From contig CALFXX010000105.1 in assembly GCA_937952975.1 (NCBI GenBank), positions 1 through 25,103 on the forward strand: DNA of 25,103 nucleotides. Direction: 5' to 3'. A program made the position numbers and the translations under genes. Shown one piece after another: positions 1 to 7,188 of this stretch. The notes beneath the pieces were generated by a model. That model was not told the DNA's origin and did not search any database. It worked only from the letters and a program-made list of their open reading frames with translations. Position 1 is the first letter of the stretch. Every line of letters starts with the position of its first letter. The DNA comes from an uncultured Alcaligenaceae bacterium (GTDB lineage Bacteria > Pseudomonadota > Gammaproteobacteria > Burkholderiales > Burkholderiaceae_B).

Positions 1-271
1 CGATCGTGCCAATCACCCAACCGCCCCCGTGCAGGTAAACGATCAAGCCTTTGACCTCAGCGCTCGGCATAAACAGTCGCGCTGCAATCGAACCCGCACG
101 CGTCGGGATCATCAAATCTTTCACCTGATAAAGGTCTGGCCCCTTGCCAAGCGCTGCGCGCGTGGCACCCGTCATGTCTCTGGCATCCTGGGGGGATCCA
201 GCAGACAACGCAGGCCGGCCTGCAGCGGCCATTTTGGCAAAAAGTTGAGCAATCGTTGTATCTAATGGCAT
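1..271 (-). CDS. Alpha/beta hydrolase, HSL/acetyl-hydrolase family (partial, N-terminal 90 residues)
   Basis: The reverse strand reads an open frame of 90 residues from ATG at 271 that runs off the left edge of the window. Residues about 75-90 read LIVYLHGGGWVIGTI. This carries the HGGG oxyanion-hole motif of the hormone-sensitive-lipase family of alpha/beta hydrolases (Aes-like esterases, GDXG enzymes). The catalytic Ser, Asp and His would lie beyond the window, so activity cannot be judged. The roughly 60-residue segment before the motif matches the usual N-terminal cap of this family, which supports ATG 271. A GAGAAC sequence just upstream is a modest ribosome site. The gene lies about 120 bp downstream of a Bug binding-protein gene on the same strand and may be co-transcribed with it. 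Expected role is hydrolysis of a carboxylic ester or lactone in the cytoplasm; the substrate is unknown. Confidence 0.85.
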   Translation of the reverse strand, partial: MPLDTTIAQLFAKMAAAGRPALSAGSPQDARDMTGATRAALGKGPDLYQVKDLMIPTRAGSIAARLFMPSAEVKGLIVYLHGGGWVIGTI

Positions 272-390
272 GGCATGGTTCTCATGGTAATCACGAACTT
301 TGTCAAAATTTAGTGATCAGGTTAGGCGCTCGGCAGAGTGGGCTTAAGCGCCCAGCAAATTAGGATTCAATCTGAAACGCGCCGACGACA

Positions 391-1371
391 CTATTCAGGC
401 TTGATCCCAGCATCTTTGGCAACCTTGCCCCAGCGTGCTTGTTCTTTTTGAATATAGTCACCGAATTGTTCAGGGGTCCAAGGCGTTGGTACCGCACTGA
501 ATTGGGCAAACTTTTCAGCGATCTCGCTAGACGCCAAGACCTTATTCATCGCCGCATTGATCTTTTTAATAATCTCTTTAGGGGTACCGGCGGGCACCAA
601 GATGCCCTGCCACGAACTGATGTCAACGCCCGAGTAGCCCGACTCGTTCACAGTTGGAATATTGGGTGCAACCTTTGAGCGCTCGGGCGTCGTAATCGCC
701 AAACCACGCACCTTGCCTGAGGCGACTTGAGGATACACACTTGAAAACGGATCAAACAAGACCTGAATTTGCCCGCCCATTAAATCGGTGACCGCCGGCG
801 CACTCCCCTTGTAGGGGATGTGATTCATCTTGATACCGGACAGGCCAGAAAAAAACTCAACCGCTAAGTGAATTGAGGTACCTGCAGTGCCGTAATTTAA
901 TTTACTTGGATTCGCTTTAGCGTAGGCCACTAACTCGGCAAGAGTCGCCGCGGGCACGGCAGGGTTTACTGCAATCAACAAAGGCTGTACCGACACCATA
1001 CCAACGGGATCAAAGCTTTTTAAGGGATCGTAATTGAGCTTGGCCATGGTCCACTGGTTAATCGCCATCGTACTGATGTTACCCATCACCCAGGTGTAGC
1101 CATCAGCCGGGCTACGGGCAACAACTTCGGCGCCAATCGCACCGCTGGCACCCGCCCGGTTTTCTGCAACAACAGTTTGACCGAGTTCGTCAGTGAGCTT
1201 GGCAGCCATCGTTCTGGCAACAATATCAGTCACTCCAGCGGGCGGAAACGGGATCACCATTTTGATGCTGCGCTCTGGGTAAGACTGCGCCTGCGCGGCA
1301 AACCCACCTAAAATGAAGGCGACCAAGGCCGCGTGCTTGGATACCAGTTTGCCAATCGTTGCGATATGCAT
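391..1371 (-). CDS. Bug-family (TTT) periplasmic solute-binding protein
   Basis: This protein would bind a small organic acid or related solute in the periplasm. Family features are visible: a Sec signal peptide with a hydrophobic core ending AQAQS, then YPERSIKMVIPFPPAGVTD, the ENRAGASGAIGAE segment and PADGYTW. These are the standard Bug (TctC-like) binding-pocket loops. Length, about 326 residues, is typical. I start at ATG 1371 because it gives a normal signal peptide; a longer frame opens at 1407 and adds 12 hydrophilic residues. No TctA/TctB membrane subunits are nearby, so it is an orphan binding protein, as is common for Bug proteins. The hydrolase fragment lies downstream on the same strand. 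Family assignment is firm; the ligand is unknown. Confidence 0.93.
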   Translation of the reverse strand: MHIATIGKLVSKHAALVAFILGGFAAQAQSYPERSIKMVIPFPPAGVTDIVARTMAAKLTDELGQTVVAENRAGASGAIGAEVVARSPADGYTWVMGNISTMAINQWTMAKLNYDPLKSFDPVGMVSVQPLLIAVNPAVPAATLAELVAYAKANPSKLNYGTAGTSIHLAVEFFSGLSGIKMNHIPYKGSAPAVTDLMGGQIQVLFDPFSSVYPQVASGKVRGLAITTPERSKVAPNIPTVNESGYSGVDISSWQGILVPAGTPKEIIKKINAAMNKVLASSEIAEKFAQFSAVPTPWTPEQFGDYIQKEQARWGKVAKDAGIKPE

Positions 1372-1435
1372 GGTGTTGTCTCGGTTATTTTTAGGTATTG
1401 CCTGCAATGCTAACGAACAATGGTCAGCCGTTCAA

Positions 1436-1508
1436 TACTAATCGCACGAAAAACAATTTGGCGGGTATGCCCTAGTCGCCCTCTACTAATCGCACGAAAA
1501 AACAATAT
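1436..1508. repeat. Short direct repeat, duplicated 3' end of the acidic-protein gene
   Basis: The plus strand reads TACTAATCGCACGAAAAACAAT at 1436-1457 in shortened form (core CTAATCGCACGAAAA), and again from 1484 to about 1506 with one extra A in the A-run. The second copy covers the stop codon and last codons of the acidic-protein gene. The first copy lies in non-coding DNA between that gene and the Bug gene. Copies start 48 bp apart. This is seen directly; duplication by slippage or unequal exchange is inference. Confidence 0.75.
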
Positions 1509-1989
1509 CAGTTCCGTTGTCACCCTCATACAGGTCACCAACAAAGGCTAACCCAATCCACTCCCAGCCATGCTCAGACAGCCAGTCTTGATAGACTTGC
1601 TCTGACAAATCACGGGTTGCCGGCATCTCAAAACGAACCGTCACACTCAAGGTCAGGCCGTTTTCATCGCCATCTATTGCCCACTCTGTGTTGTCTTCAT
1701 TCAGGGCAACTTCAACGACGCCAGTATTGCGCCCCAGCGACAAACCCTGCTTCTTAAACAGGCCACCCGTGAAATAGTTCACGTCGAGCTGTAACGGCTG
1801 CAAAGCCTGCCACGCTGCTTGCTTGAGTCGCTTGCGTTCAGCCGGGCCCGAGGCGGCATTTGCGGCTAGCAACAATTCAGAGGCATCGCTGATTTTGCCG
1901 TAATCCTCATCATCATCAATCTCATCCTCAGGAGGAAGATTGATTTTCAGGCCTGAAATAGTCCATTCAAATTTAGCGATTCTGGTCAT
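1486..1989 (-). CDS. Hypothetical acidic protein, 167 residues
   Basis: I do not recognise this protein. It has no signal peptide or membrane segment. An acidic cluster, PPEDEIDDDEDYG, lies near residues 19-31. The second half is rich in aromatic and acidic residues, with WLSEHGWEWIGLAF near residues 136-149, and the protein ends in a Cys-Asp pair. The overall look is a soluble, strongly acidic cytoplasmic protein. It starts at ATG 1989 without a convincing Shine-Dalgarno site. It is divergent from the small DUF2335 cassette and upstream of the Bug gene on the same strand, separated by about 110 bp. Its last 20 or so coding bases are repeated nearly exactly about 48 bp further downstream, which suggests a small local duplication. 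The reading frame is credible because of its length and composition; no function is proposed. Confidence 0.7.
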   Translation of the reverse strand: MTRIAKFEWTISGLKINLPPEDEIDDDEDYGKISDASELLLAANAASGPAERKRLKQAAWQALQPLQLDVNYFTGGLFKKQGLSLGRNTGVVEVALNEDNTEWAIDGDENGLTLSVTVRFEMPATRDLSEQVYQDWLSEHGWEWIGLAFVGDLYEGDNGTDIVFSCD

Positions 1990-2152
1990 GGTAGTTGGCT
2001 AACGATTATTTGGTGAAATAGATGATCGCATTATGCCTTGAAGCCGTGCTAACGGTGAAACGAAGCGTTGACGGTCGGCTGTTGCAATTTCTTACAACCC
2101 ATAGAACGATTGATCGCTAAAATTTGGCCAACTGACCCGTTTTTGATCCAAT

Positions 2153-2156
2153 GAGG
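2153..2156 (+). promoter_or_regulatory. Ribosome binding site deciding start 2166
   Basis: GAGG lies nine bases before ATG 2166. The other in-frame ATG at 2151 has no such site and overlaps this one, so 2166 is preferred. Confidence 0.55.
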
Positions 2157-2165
2157 CTGCTAATC

Positions 2166-2369
2166 ATGAAATCCTTGCGCACTTTACTCGCGAAACTATA
2201 TTTTTCAACCCACAGACCTCTTATCAAAAAGCCTCGAGCCGCTCTAAACAAAGAAGCGTACACCCAACACGATTTTTCTCGGGTCATCGGCGATATGCGG
2301 CTAATTGGTCAAGATTTGCACACCACAACAAAACGCGCCTTGGATCAATATGGTCAGTCGTCATACTAA
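2166..2369 (+). CDS. Small hypothetical protein paired with DUF2335 gene
   Basis: A 67-residue, basic N-terminal protein without a membrane segment. The first 30 residues are rich in Lys, Arg and Leu. The C-terminal part, about residues 40-64, reads DFSRVIGDMRLIGQDLHTTT and ends ALDQYGQSSY, which looks like an amphipathic helix. Start 2166 has a GAGG ribosome site; an alternative ATG lies at 2151. Its stop lies 20 bases inside the next gene, so the two are probably translated together. I recall similar short helical proteins next to DUF2335 genes elsewhere, but I cannot confirm it here. Function unknown. Confidence 0.6.
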   Translation: MKSLRTLLAKLYFSTHRPLIKKPRAALNKEAYTQHDFSRVIGDMRLIGQDLHTTTKRALDQYGQSSY

Positions 2370-2742
2370 GGCACACTCGCGCGACTCTGGTCAAGAGCTC
2401 ACTCTGTCATCAACCACAACCGATTGCCCACTATTACCAATAGAACAGCTTGAAAGACTTGCCCGGATTGCTCCTGATCGAGTCAATTGGGTTTTTGAAC
2501 AAACATCAATTGAATCTGCACATCGACGTAACGAGTATCGCCGCGTGCACACGCTTATCTTCTCAGAACGCTTAACGAGTATTTTTTGTGCGTTGGTGGT
2601 CGCACTTGCAGGCTTAGCTTCAGCCTTGTATTGCGCCATCATCAATAAAGAGATCGCCGCCTCCGTGCTCGGAGGGGCGACTCTAGTTGGTATGGTGACC
2701 GCGTTTATTGCTGGCAAAAGACCGGCAGAAAAAACGACTTAA
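2350..2742 (+). CDS. DUF2335-family membrane protein
   Basis: A 130-residue protein. The middle reads LPIEQLERLARIAPDRVNWV, then a charged helix with repeated HRR and YRR. Two hydrophobic segments follow: about residues 79-98 (IFCALVVALAGLASALYCAI) and a Gly-rich one ending VGMVTAFIAGKR. This order of a P-x-x-L-x-x-x-x-x-I-A-P-like start, charged helix, then two membrane helices with a basic C-terminus is the DUF2335 pattern. That family is often found in prophage or accessory regions, and its function is unknown. I choose ATG 2350, which overlaps the preceding gene by 20 bases; a TTG at 2305 would add 15 residues that do not look family-like. Its TAA stop overlaps the stop of the convergent monooxygenase gene. 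Confidence 0.75.
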   Translation: MVSRHTKAHSRDSGQELTLSSTTTDCPLLPIEQLERLARIAPDRVNWVFEQTSIESAHRRNEYRRVHTLIFSERLTSIFCALVVALAGLASALYCAIINKEIAASVLGGATLVGMVTAFIAGKRPAEKTT

Positions 2743-4355
2743 CGGCTGAGTACCATGCCGCGGTAACCTTCTGCGGCGACTTGATCGCAGATCACGCGAT
2801 ATTTATCCAAGCCGGCAACGTAAGGCATAAAGACCCTTGGTTTGCCCGGAATGTTGGCACCAACATACCAAGAATTTGCCAACGGATACAGGGTTGAGTC
2901 GCCCACTTCATTCACGTGTTTGACCCACTTCTCTTCTGCATCCAAATCAGCCTCGACACGTGCATATTGCTTCTCTTTGACATGTTTGAGCAGATCAAAA
3001 ATCCAATCGACGTGCTGCTCGATCGCCGAAATCATATTGGTTTTGACCGAAGGGCTGCCAGGGCCCGTGATGATCAACATGTTTGGGAAACCTGCCGTCA
3101 TCAGACCCAGGTAGGTCTTAGGGCCTTCAGACCACTTTTTGCGTAACTCAGCGCCATCGTTCACTTGGATATCGATATCCATAATCGCGCCAGTCATGGC
3201 ATCAAAGCCTGTTGCAAAGATGATGGCATCAAACTCGTATTCGGCATCAGTCGTTTTAATCCCCTTCTCGGTGATCTCAACGATTGGGGCGTTTTTGATA
3301 TTGACGAGCGTGACGTTTGGACGGTTGTAGGTTTCAAAATAATCAGTATCTAAGGGCAAACGCTTGGTGCCGATATAGTGATCGTTGGGGCACAAGATCT
3401 CAGCAACCTTGGCGTCTTTGACAATGCTGCGAATTTTTCGACGTACAAACTCAGACACCGCCTCGTTGGCTTCTTTATTCACCAGCAGATCTTTGTATGA
3501 GTACAAAAAGCTGATGTTGCCACCGGTATTCCACTTCTTCTCAAAGCTCTGTTCGCGCGCTTCTTCAGAATCGTCAAGTACGTTTTTAGTTGGTGGCGGA
3601 TAGCCAGAGATCCCGAACGGTGTTTTATTGGCTTCAGCGCGCGCCTCTTTGTAACGAGCCTTATGTTGTTTAACGACTTCTTCAGGTAATTTGTAATTGA
3701 CAGAGGGTACGCTAAAGTTTGCGGTACGTTGAAACACATGCAAATGCTTGGCCTCTTTCGCTACGACCGGAATGGTTTGAATGCCCGACGCACCCGTGCC
3801 AATGATCCCCACGCGCTTACCCGTGAAATCAACTTTTTCGTGCGGCCATTGACCAGTGTGGTACCACTTGCCTTTGAAGTTATTAATGCCTTTAAAGTCG
3901 GGCACACGTGGCAGAGACAAGTTGCCCGAAGCCATGATGCAGAAGTTAGCCGACACGACCTCACCGGTGGTCGTCGTTAAGGTCCAGGTGTTTGTCTGGC
4001 GATTAAACACTGCGGATTTAACGCGCGTATTGAACTGAATGTCGCGGCGCAAATCGAAACGATCGGCAACGTGGTTAGCGTATTTCAAGATGTCAGGTTG
4101 TGCAGCAAAACGCTCTGGCCATTCCCACTCTTGTTGCAAGTCGTCTGAAAACGAATACGAGTACTCAAGACTTTCAACGTCGCAACGCGCACCGGGGTAG
4201 CGGTTCCAGTACCACGTGCCACCTACGCCGTCGCCGGCCTCAAGTACTTTGACGCGCAGCTTAAGTTCGCGCAAACGATGTAGCGTGTACATCCCCGCAA
4301 AACCCGCGCCAATCACTACCACATCATATTGAGAAGCTGGTGCTGCTGAAGTCAT
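2739..4355 (-). CDS. Type I Baeyer-Villiger flavin monooxygenase (cyclohexanone monooxygenase-like)
   Basis: A cytoplasmic FAD- and NADPH-dependent enzyme expected to insert oxygen next to a ketone carbonyl, giving an ester or lactone. The 538-residue length is typical. FAD-binding GAGFAG is at residues 16-21. GGTWYWNRYPG with a following Asp is at about 45-59. The family fingerprint FKGKWYHTGQWP is at 160-171 and matches F-x-G-x-x-x-H-x-x-x-W-P. The second dinucleotide site GTGASG is at 186-191, and ATGFD near residue 380 closes the FAD domain. The presence of the fingerprint separates it from ordinary N-hydroxylating flavoproteins. Start ATG 4355 has GGAG at 4364-4367 on the reverse strand. 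It is divergent from the second Bug gene. Substrate unknown: cyclic, aryl or steroid ketones are all possible for the family. Confidence 0.93.
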   Translation of the reverse strand: MTSAAPASQYDVVVIGAGFAGMYTLHRLRELKLRVKVLEAGDGVGGTWYWNRYPGARCDVESLEYSYSFSDDLQQEWEWPERFAAQPDILKYANHVADRFDLRRDIQFNTRVKSAVFNRQTNTWTLTTTTGEVVSANFCIMASGNLSLPRVPDFKGINNFKGKWYHTGQWPHEKVDFTGKRVGIIGTGASGIQTIPVVAKEAKHLHVFQRTANFSVPSVNYKLPEEVVKQHKARYKEARAEANKTPFGISGYPPPTKNVLDDSEEAREQSFEKKWNTGGNISFLYSYKDLLVNKEANEAVSEFVRRKIRSIVKDAKVAEILCPNDHYIGTKRLPLDTDYFETYNRPNVTLVNIKNAPIVEITEKGIKTTDAEYEFDAIIFATGFDAMTGAIMDIDIQVNDGAELRKKWSEGPKTYLGLMTAGFPNMLIITGPGSPSVKTNMISAIEQHVDWIFDLLKHVKEKQYARVEADLDAEEKWVKHVNEVGDSTLYPLANSWYVGANIPGKPRVFMPYVAGLDKYRVICDQVAAEGYRGMVLSR

Positions 4356-4384
4356 TGCGATATCTCCGATACGACTGTTTTAAA

Positions 4385-4403
4385 TTTATATAGACATAGT
4401 CTA
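4385..4403 (-). promoter_or_regulatory. Possible promoter/operator of the monooxygenase gene
   Basis: On the reverse strand TATAAA (4385-4390) follows directly on an inverted repeat TAGAC-TAT-GTCTA (4391-4403), about 30 bases before the start codon. A repressor bound here would cover the -10 region. No good -35 box is visible at the right distance. The inverted repeat is seen; the role is inferred. Confidence 0.35.
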
Positions 4404-4597
4404 AACGGATTTTGATGCATGCCCAAGTCTCAACTTATTGTGCACTGCAACCTAGACTTAGAATTGCATGATCAAGCTTCACCTCTTGCACTTTCTGCAA
4501 AAGACAGTAATCTAAGCTCTACAAAACAGGATCCAAATCAGAAGCTCATCAAGACTAAATGGATCCGGATAAACAAAATGAGGCAACTTTGAAAGCA

Positions 4598-5593
4598 ATG
4601 TTGAAGGCAAGCAAATTTTTCTCACTACTCGCTTTGGTGACTACCCTGGGTATTTCGCACGGCACGCACGCCGCAGAGTCTGCGGCCAGCTACCCCTCGC
4701 AAATTGTCAAAATTGTGGTTCCGTATACGCCGGGCGGGATCACCGACGTACTCGGCCGAGCTCTAGCAAGCCGTTTAGAAAAGAAATGGGGACAATCTGT
4801 CGTTGTTGAAAATAAATCAGGTGGTTCTGAAGCCGTCGGGGCGGCTTACGTAGCCAAAAGTAAACCTGATGGCTACACCGTTTTTATCGCAAGCGATGCA
4901 GCCTTCATCGTGAATCCCTTGCTCAAAAAGGGCCTGAACTACAACCCCGAAACGGATTTTGAACCGATTCTACGCTTAGCAGAGGGCTTGGCCTTCTTGG
5001 TCGTGCGGCCAGATCTTAATATTCGCAATTTAAAAGACTTGTTAGCGATGGCGCAAGCAAAGCCCGGACAAGTGACCTTTGGCTCTGAGGCCGTTGGCAG
5101 CACGGCCGAATTTCGTATGCGACTCTTAGGCGGCCTGACCGGTGGGTACAAAATGAATCACATCCCCTACAACGGGATGGTGCCAATTATCAGTGACATG
5201 CTTGGTGGGCGGGTTGATAGCGCTTGGCTTCCACCGCACTTAGCCAGACCGCAGATTGAGGCAAAAGCCTTACTGCCACTCGCAACAAACGGCACGAAAC
5301 GGAATTGGATGTTTCCGGAAGTACCGACCCTGACTGAAATGGGTTTTGATCAGACCGATTTCAGTTTCAAAATGATGATGGCGGCCCCGGCAGGCACGCC
5401 TAAACCCATTGTCGACAAGATTGCACGCGATGTACTTGAAGTGATGCAAACGCCAGATTTCAACGAAAAATACGTCCACTTCAATGGCTACACCGGTATC
5501 GCAAGCTCGCCAAAAGAATTTCAAGATTATCTAGATAAAACTCGGCCCCTTCTCAAACAATTGATTAAAGATGCTGGTTTTGAACCTCAATAA
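4598..5593 (+). CDS. Bug-family (TTT) periplasmic solute-binding protein
   Basis: Second Bug-type binding protein, about 331 residues. A Sec signal peptide (MLKASKFFSLLALVTTLG, ending THAAES) precedes the mature start YPSQIVKIVVPYTPGGITDV. Further family segments are VVVENKSGGSEAVGAAYVA, KPDGYTVF and MNHIPYNGMVPIISDMLGG. Where the family usually has a GAGG-like loop this protein has GGSEA, so its ligand pocket may differ from the other two Bug proteins here. I start at 4598 because the longer frame from 4559 adds an acidic stretch (DPDKQNE) unlike a signal-peptide n-region; neither start has a strong ribosome site. It is transcribed away from the monooxygenase and ends at a strong terminator. 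Possibly it captures a solute related to the monooxygenase substrate; this is only context. Confidence 0.92.
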   Translation: MLKASKFFSLLALVTTLGISHGTHAAESAASYPSQIVKIVVPYTPGGITDVLGRALASRLEKKWGQSVVVENKSGGSEAVGAAYVAKSKPDGYTVFIASDAAFIVNPLLKKGLNYNPETDFEPILRLAEGLAFLVVRPDLNIRNLKDLLAMAQAKPGQVTFGSEAVGSTAEFRMRLLGGLTGGYKMNHIPYNGMVPIISDMLGGRVDSAWLPPHLARPQIEAKALLPLATNGTKRNWMFPEVPTLTEMGFDQTDFSFKMMMAAPAGTPKPIVDKIARDVLEVMQTPDFNEKYVHFNGYTGIASSPKEFQDYLDKTRPLLKQLIKDAGFEPQ

Positions 5594-5621
5594 TTCAAGC
5601 AGTCTGTGCGGCTGGTTTGCT

Positions 5622-5661
5622 AAAAAAAAGCCCGCAGCGGTCAACCCGCTGCGGGCTTTTT
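5622..5661. terminator. Bidirectional intrinsic terminator
   Basis: A 12-bp perfect GC-rich stem, AGCCCGCAGCGG (5629-5640) with CCGCTGCGGGCT (5646-5657), has a five-base loop. It is flanked by an A-run on the left and a T-run on the right. It therefore works in both directions. It lies between the convergent Bug gene and cupin gene and would end ABC operon A on the minus strand. Confidence 0.93.
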
Positions 5662-5680
5662 AAAAAATGATGGGTGAAAT

Positions 5681-6181
5681 TTAAACCACTTCGTACTTCA
5701 TGCGCTTAACCTTCGACATGTCTGTGCCTTCAATGCGGATCAGGCTTGTCGAACCTTTACGCTCTGGTGCGTGCAGATCGCCTTCGTTGTACACATGCGC
5801 GATACCTGGCGTCAAGGCGTAGGATTTAGTGACCTTCACTTTGCCTGGTTTGTCTGCAGTAGCTTCTTCAATTTTTTGATAATCACGCATTTCAGTTGTG
5901 CCACGTGCTTGCCCATAGATCGCCCATGAATGCGCATGGTCATGCGGATCAGAACTTTTTGGGCCTAAATAATGATGGGCCACAATGACAAATCCTAGTT
6001 CAGGATCTTGATAAATAATTTCACGTTCGCCAGTCGTCGGGGTCAGGTGTTTTGAGATAAAGGTCTGATCCAGTAACACATCTTTTAACGCGTCAGCAAC
6101 TTTTTGACGACCAACGGGACCAGGGTTGTTTTTGAGAAAATCGTTGCATTGGCTTGCAAATTGTTCGAGTGTATGACCCAT
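5681..6181 (-). CDS. Cupin-fold, cysteine-dioxygenase-like metalloprotein
   Basis: A 166-residue soluble protein that resembles the predicted double-stranded beta-helix metal enzymes related to cysteine dioxygenase and 3-mercaptopropionate dioxygenase. Likely metal ligands: the cluster SDPHDHAHSW gives His80, His82 and His84; GTTEM gives Glu97; GIAHVYNEGDLH gives His129 and His137. This His-x-His plus later His is the expected cupin arrangement. A frame extends to 6208, but ATG 6181 has a near-ideal AAGGAG nine bases upstream and gives the natural N-terminus. The gene is 32 bp downstream of the last ABC transporter gene and shares its direction, so it is most likely the final gene of operon A. 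A thiol substrate is plausible from the family, but binding residues alone do not prove it. Confidence 0.75.
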   Translation of the reverse strand: MGHTLEQFASQCNDFLKNNPGPVGRQKVADALKDVLLDQTFISKHLTPTTGEREIIYQDPELGFVIVAHHYLGPKSSDPHDHAHSWAIYGQARGTTEMRDYQKIEEATADKPGKVKVTKSYALTPGIAHVYNEGDLHAPERKGSTSLIRIEGTDMSKVKRMKYEVV

Positions 6182-6190
6182 GATTGCTGA

Positions 6191-6196
6191 CTCCTT
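6191..6196 (-). promoter_or_regulatory. Ribosome binding site deciding start 6181
   Basis: The reverse strand reads AAGGAG nine bases before ATG 6181. It rules against the longer frame opening at 6208 and suggests efficient independent translation of the cupin gene. Confidence 0.8.
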
Positions 6197-6213
6197 TGTT
6201 ATTTTCAATGGGT

Positions 6214-7188
6214 TTATGTTACCTCAACCGTTGCCGCTAATGGAAACAAGCACGCCACACCTCTGTGACCGTCTGCTTGCAATACCAAAGGAGGATCCTT
6301 CAGCCGGCAAGCATCTTTGACTTCAGCACAACGCGTCGAAAATCGGCAGCCCTGCGGCAAGTTGATTGGACTTGGGATTTCACCCGATAACGCGGCTTTT
6401 AACGGCCGTTCAAAACTGGGAAAGGACTCTGTCAAGGCACGGGTGTAGGGGTGTAAAGGCTTGGTCAACAACTCAAGCGTTGGCCCCTGCTCGACAATAC
6501 ACCCGAGATACATGACAGCCGTTCGCTTACAGAGGTAGCTTGCAACCCCCAGATCGTGAGTAATAAAGACCAGGGTCAACCCCATCTCGTCACACAAGGT
6601 GCGTAAAAGATTCAGTAACTGTGCCTGCACCGACACATCGAGGCCCGCCACGCACTCATCGGCAATGATCACCTTTGGCTCTGAGGCCAGTGCCCGTGCC
6701 ACAGCGACTCTGCGTACCTGACCGCCCGACAGCTCTGCCGGAAAGCGATCGATCATGCTTGCTGACAAGCCAACTTTTTCAAGTAGCACAGCGACTCGCT
6801 CGCGGACTTCAGACTCTTTGCATAAGCCAAACAACAGCATAGGCTCTGCAAGGATGTCACCGACCCGCATGCGAGGGTTCATCGAACCCCGAGCGTTTTG
6901 GTAAATAAAGGATACCTCACGGGCAAAGCTTTGCCGAGTCTGACGATCAAACTGTCGCAACTCGGTTTGTCTAAAAAACAAGCGACCATTAGTCGGCTGC
7001 TCAAGGCCGAGCATTAACCGGACCAAGGTTGATTTGCCCGACCCGCTTTCACCCACTAGGGCAACCGTATCGCCCTCGCGGATGTCAAGCCGGACACCAT
7101 CCAAGGCCTTCAGACGCTTTTCTTCACCTGCGGCTGTGCGACCGACAACGTAGTATTTTTCGACATCCAGTAATTGAAAAATATTCAT
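6214..7188 (-). CDS. Peptide-type ABC transporter ATP-binding protein (OppF/DppF-like), operon A
   Basis: Second ATPase of importer A, acting at the inner face of the membrane. Walker A GESGSGKST is at residues 46-54; the Q-loop is in SFIYQNARGSMNPRMRVG. The signature is LSGGQVRRVAVARAL. Walker B is VIIADECVAGLD, where the usual Pro after Glu is Cys while the catalytic Glu is kept; the switch His is in FITHDLGV. The C-terminal OppD/F extension contains GCRFSTRCAEVKDAC and a later Cys; similar cysteines carry an iron-sulfur cluster in some Dpp/Opp structures. Length of 324 residues is normal. ATG 7188 overlaps the stop of the preceding ATPase by one base, indicating coupled translation. Confidence 0.93.
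   Translation of the reverse strand: MNIFQLLDVEKYYVVGRTAAGEEKRLKALDGVRLDIREGDTVALVGESGSGKSTLVRLMLGLEQPTNGRLFFRQTELRQFDRQTRQSFAREVSFIYQNARGSMNPRMRVGDILAEPMLLFGLCKESEVRERVAVLLEKVGLSASMIDRFPAELSGGQVRRVAVARALASEPKVIIADECVAGLDVSVQAQLLNLLRTLCDEMGLTLVFITHDLGVASYLCKRTAVMYLGCIVEQGPTLELLTKPLHPYTRALTESFPSFERPLKAALSGEIPSPINLPQGCRFSTRCAEVKDACRLKDPPLVLQADGHRGVACLFPLAATVEVT

Noticed and set aside
29..265. Plus-strand frame of 78 residues at the left edge
   Set aside because: Opposite the hydrolase fragment with its HGGG motif.
320..360. GGGC-GCTTAA-GCCC symmetry after the first Bug gene, as a terminator
   Set aside because: Short stem with mismatches and no following T-run on the reverse strand.
2391..2717. 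Minus-strand open frame of 108 residues
   Set aside because: It lies wholly opposite the DUF2335 gene, whose membrane-protein pattern is recognisable.
4486..4513. TTGCAC and TAATCT as a promoter for the second Bug gene
   Set aside because: The -10 candidate matches the consensus at only about three of six positions with a 16-base spacer; not strong enough to list.
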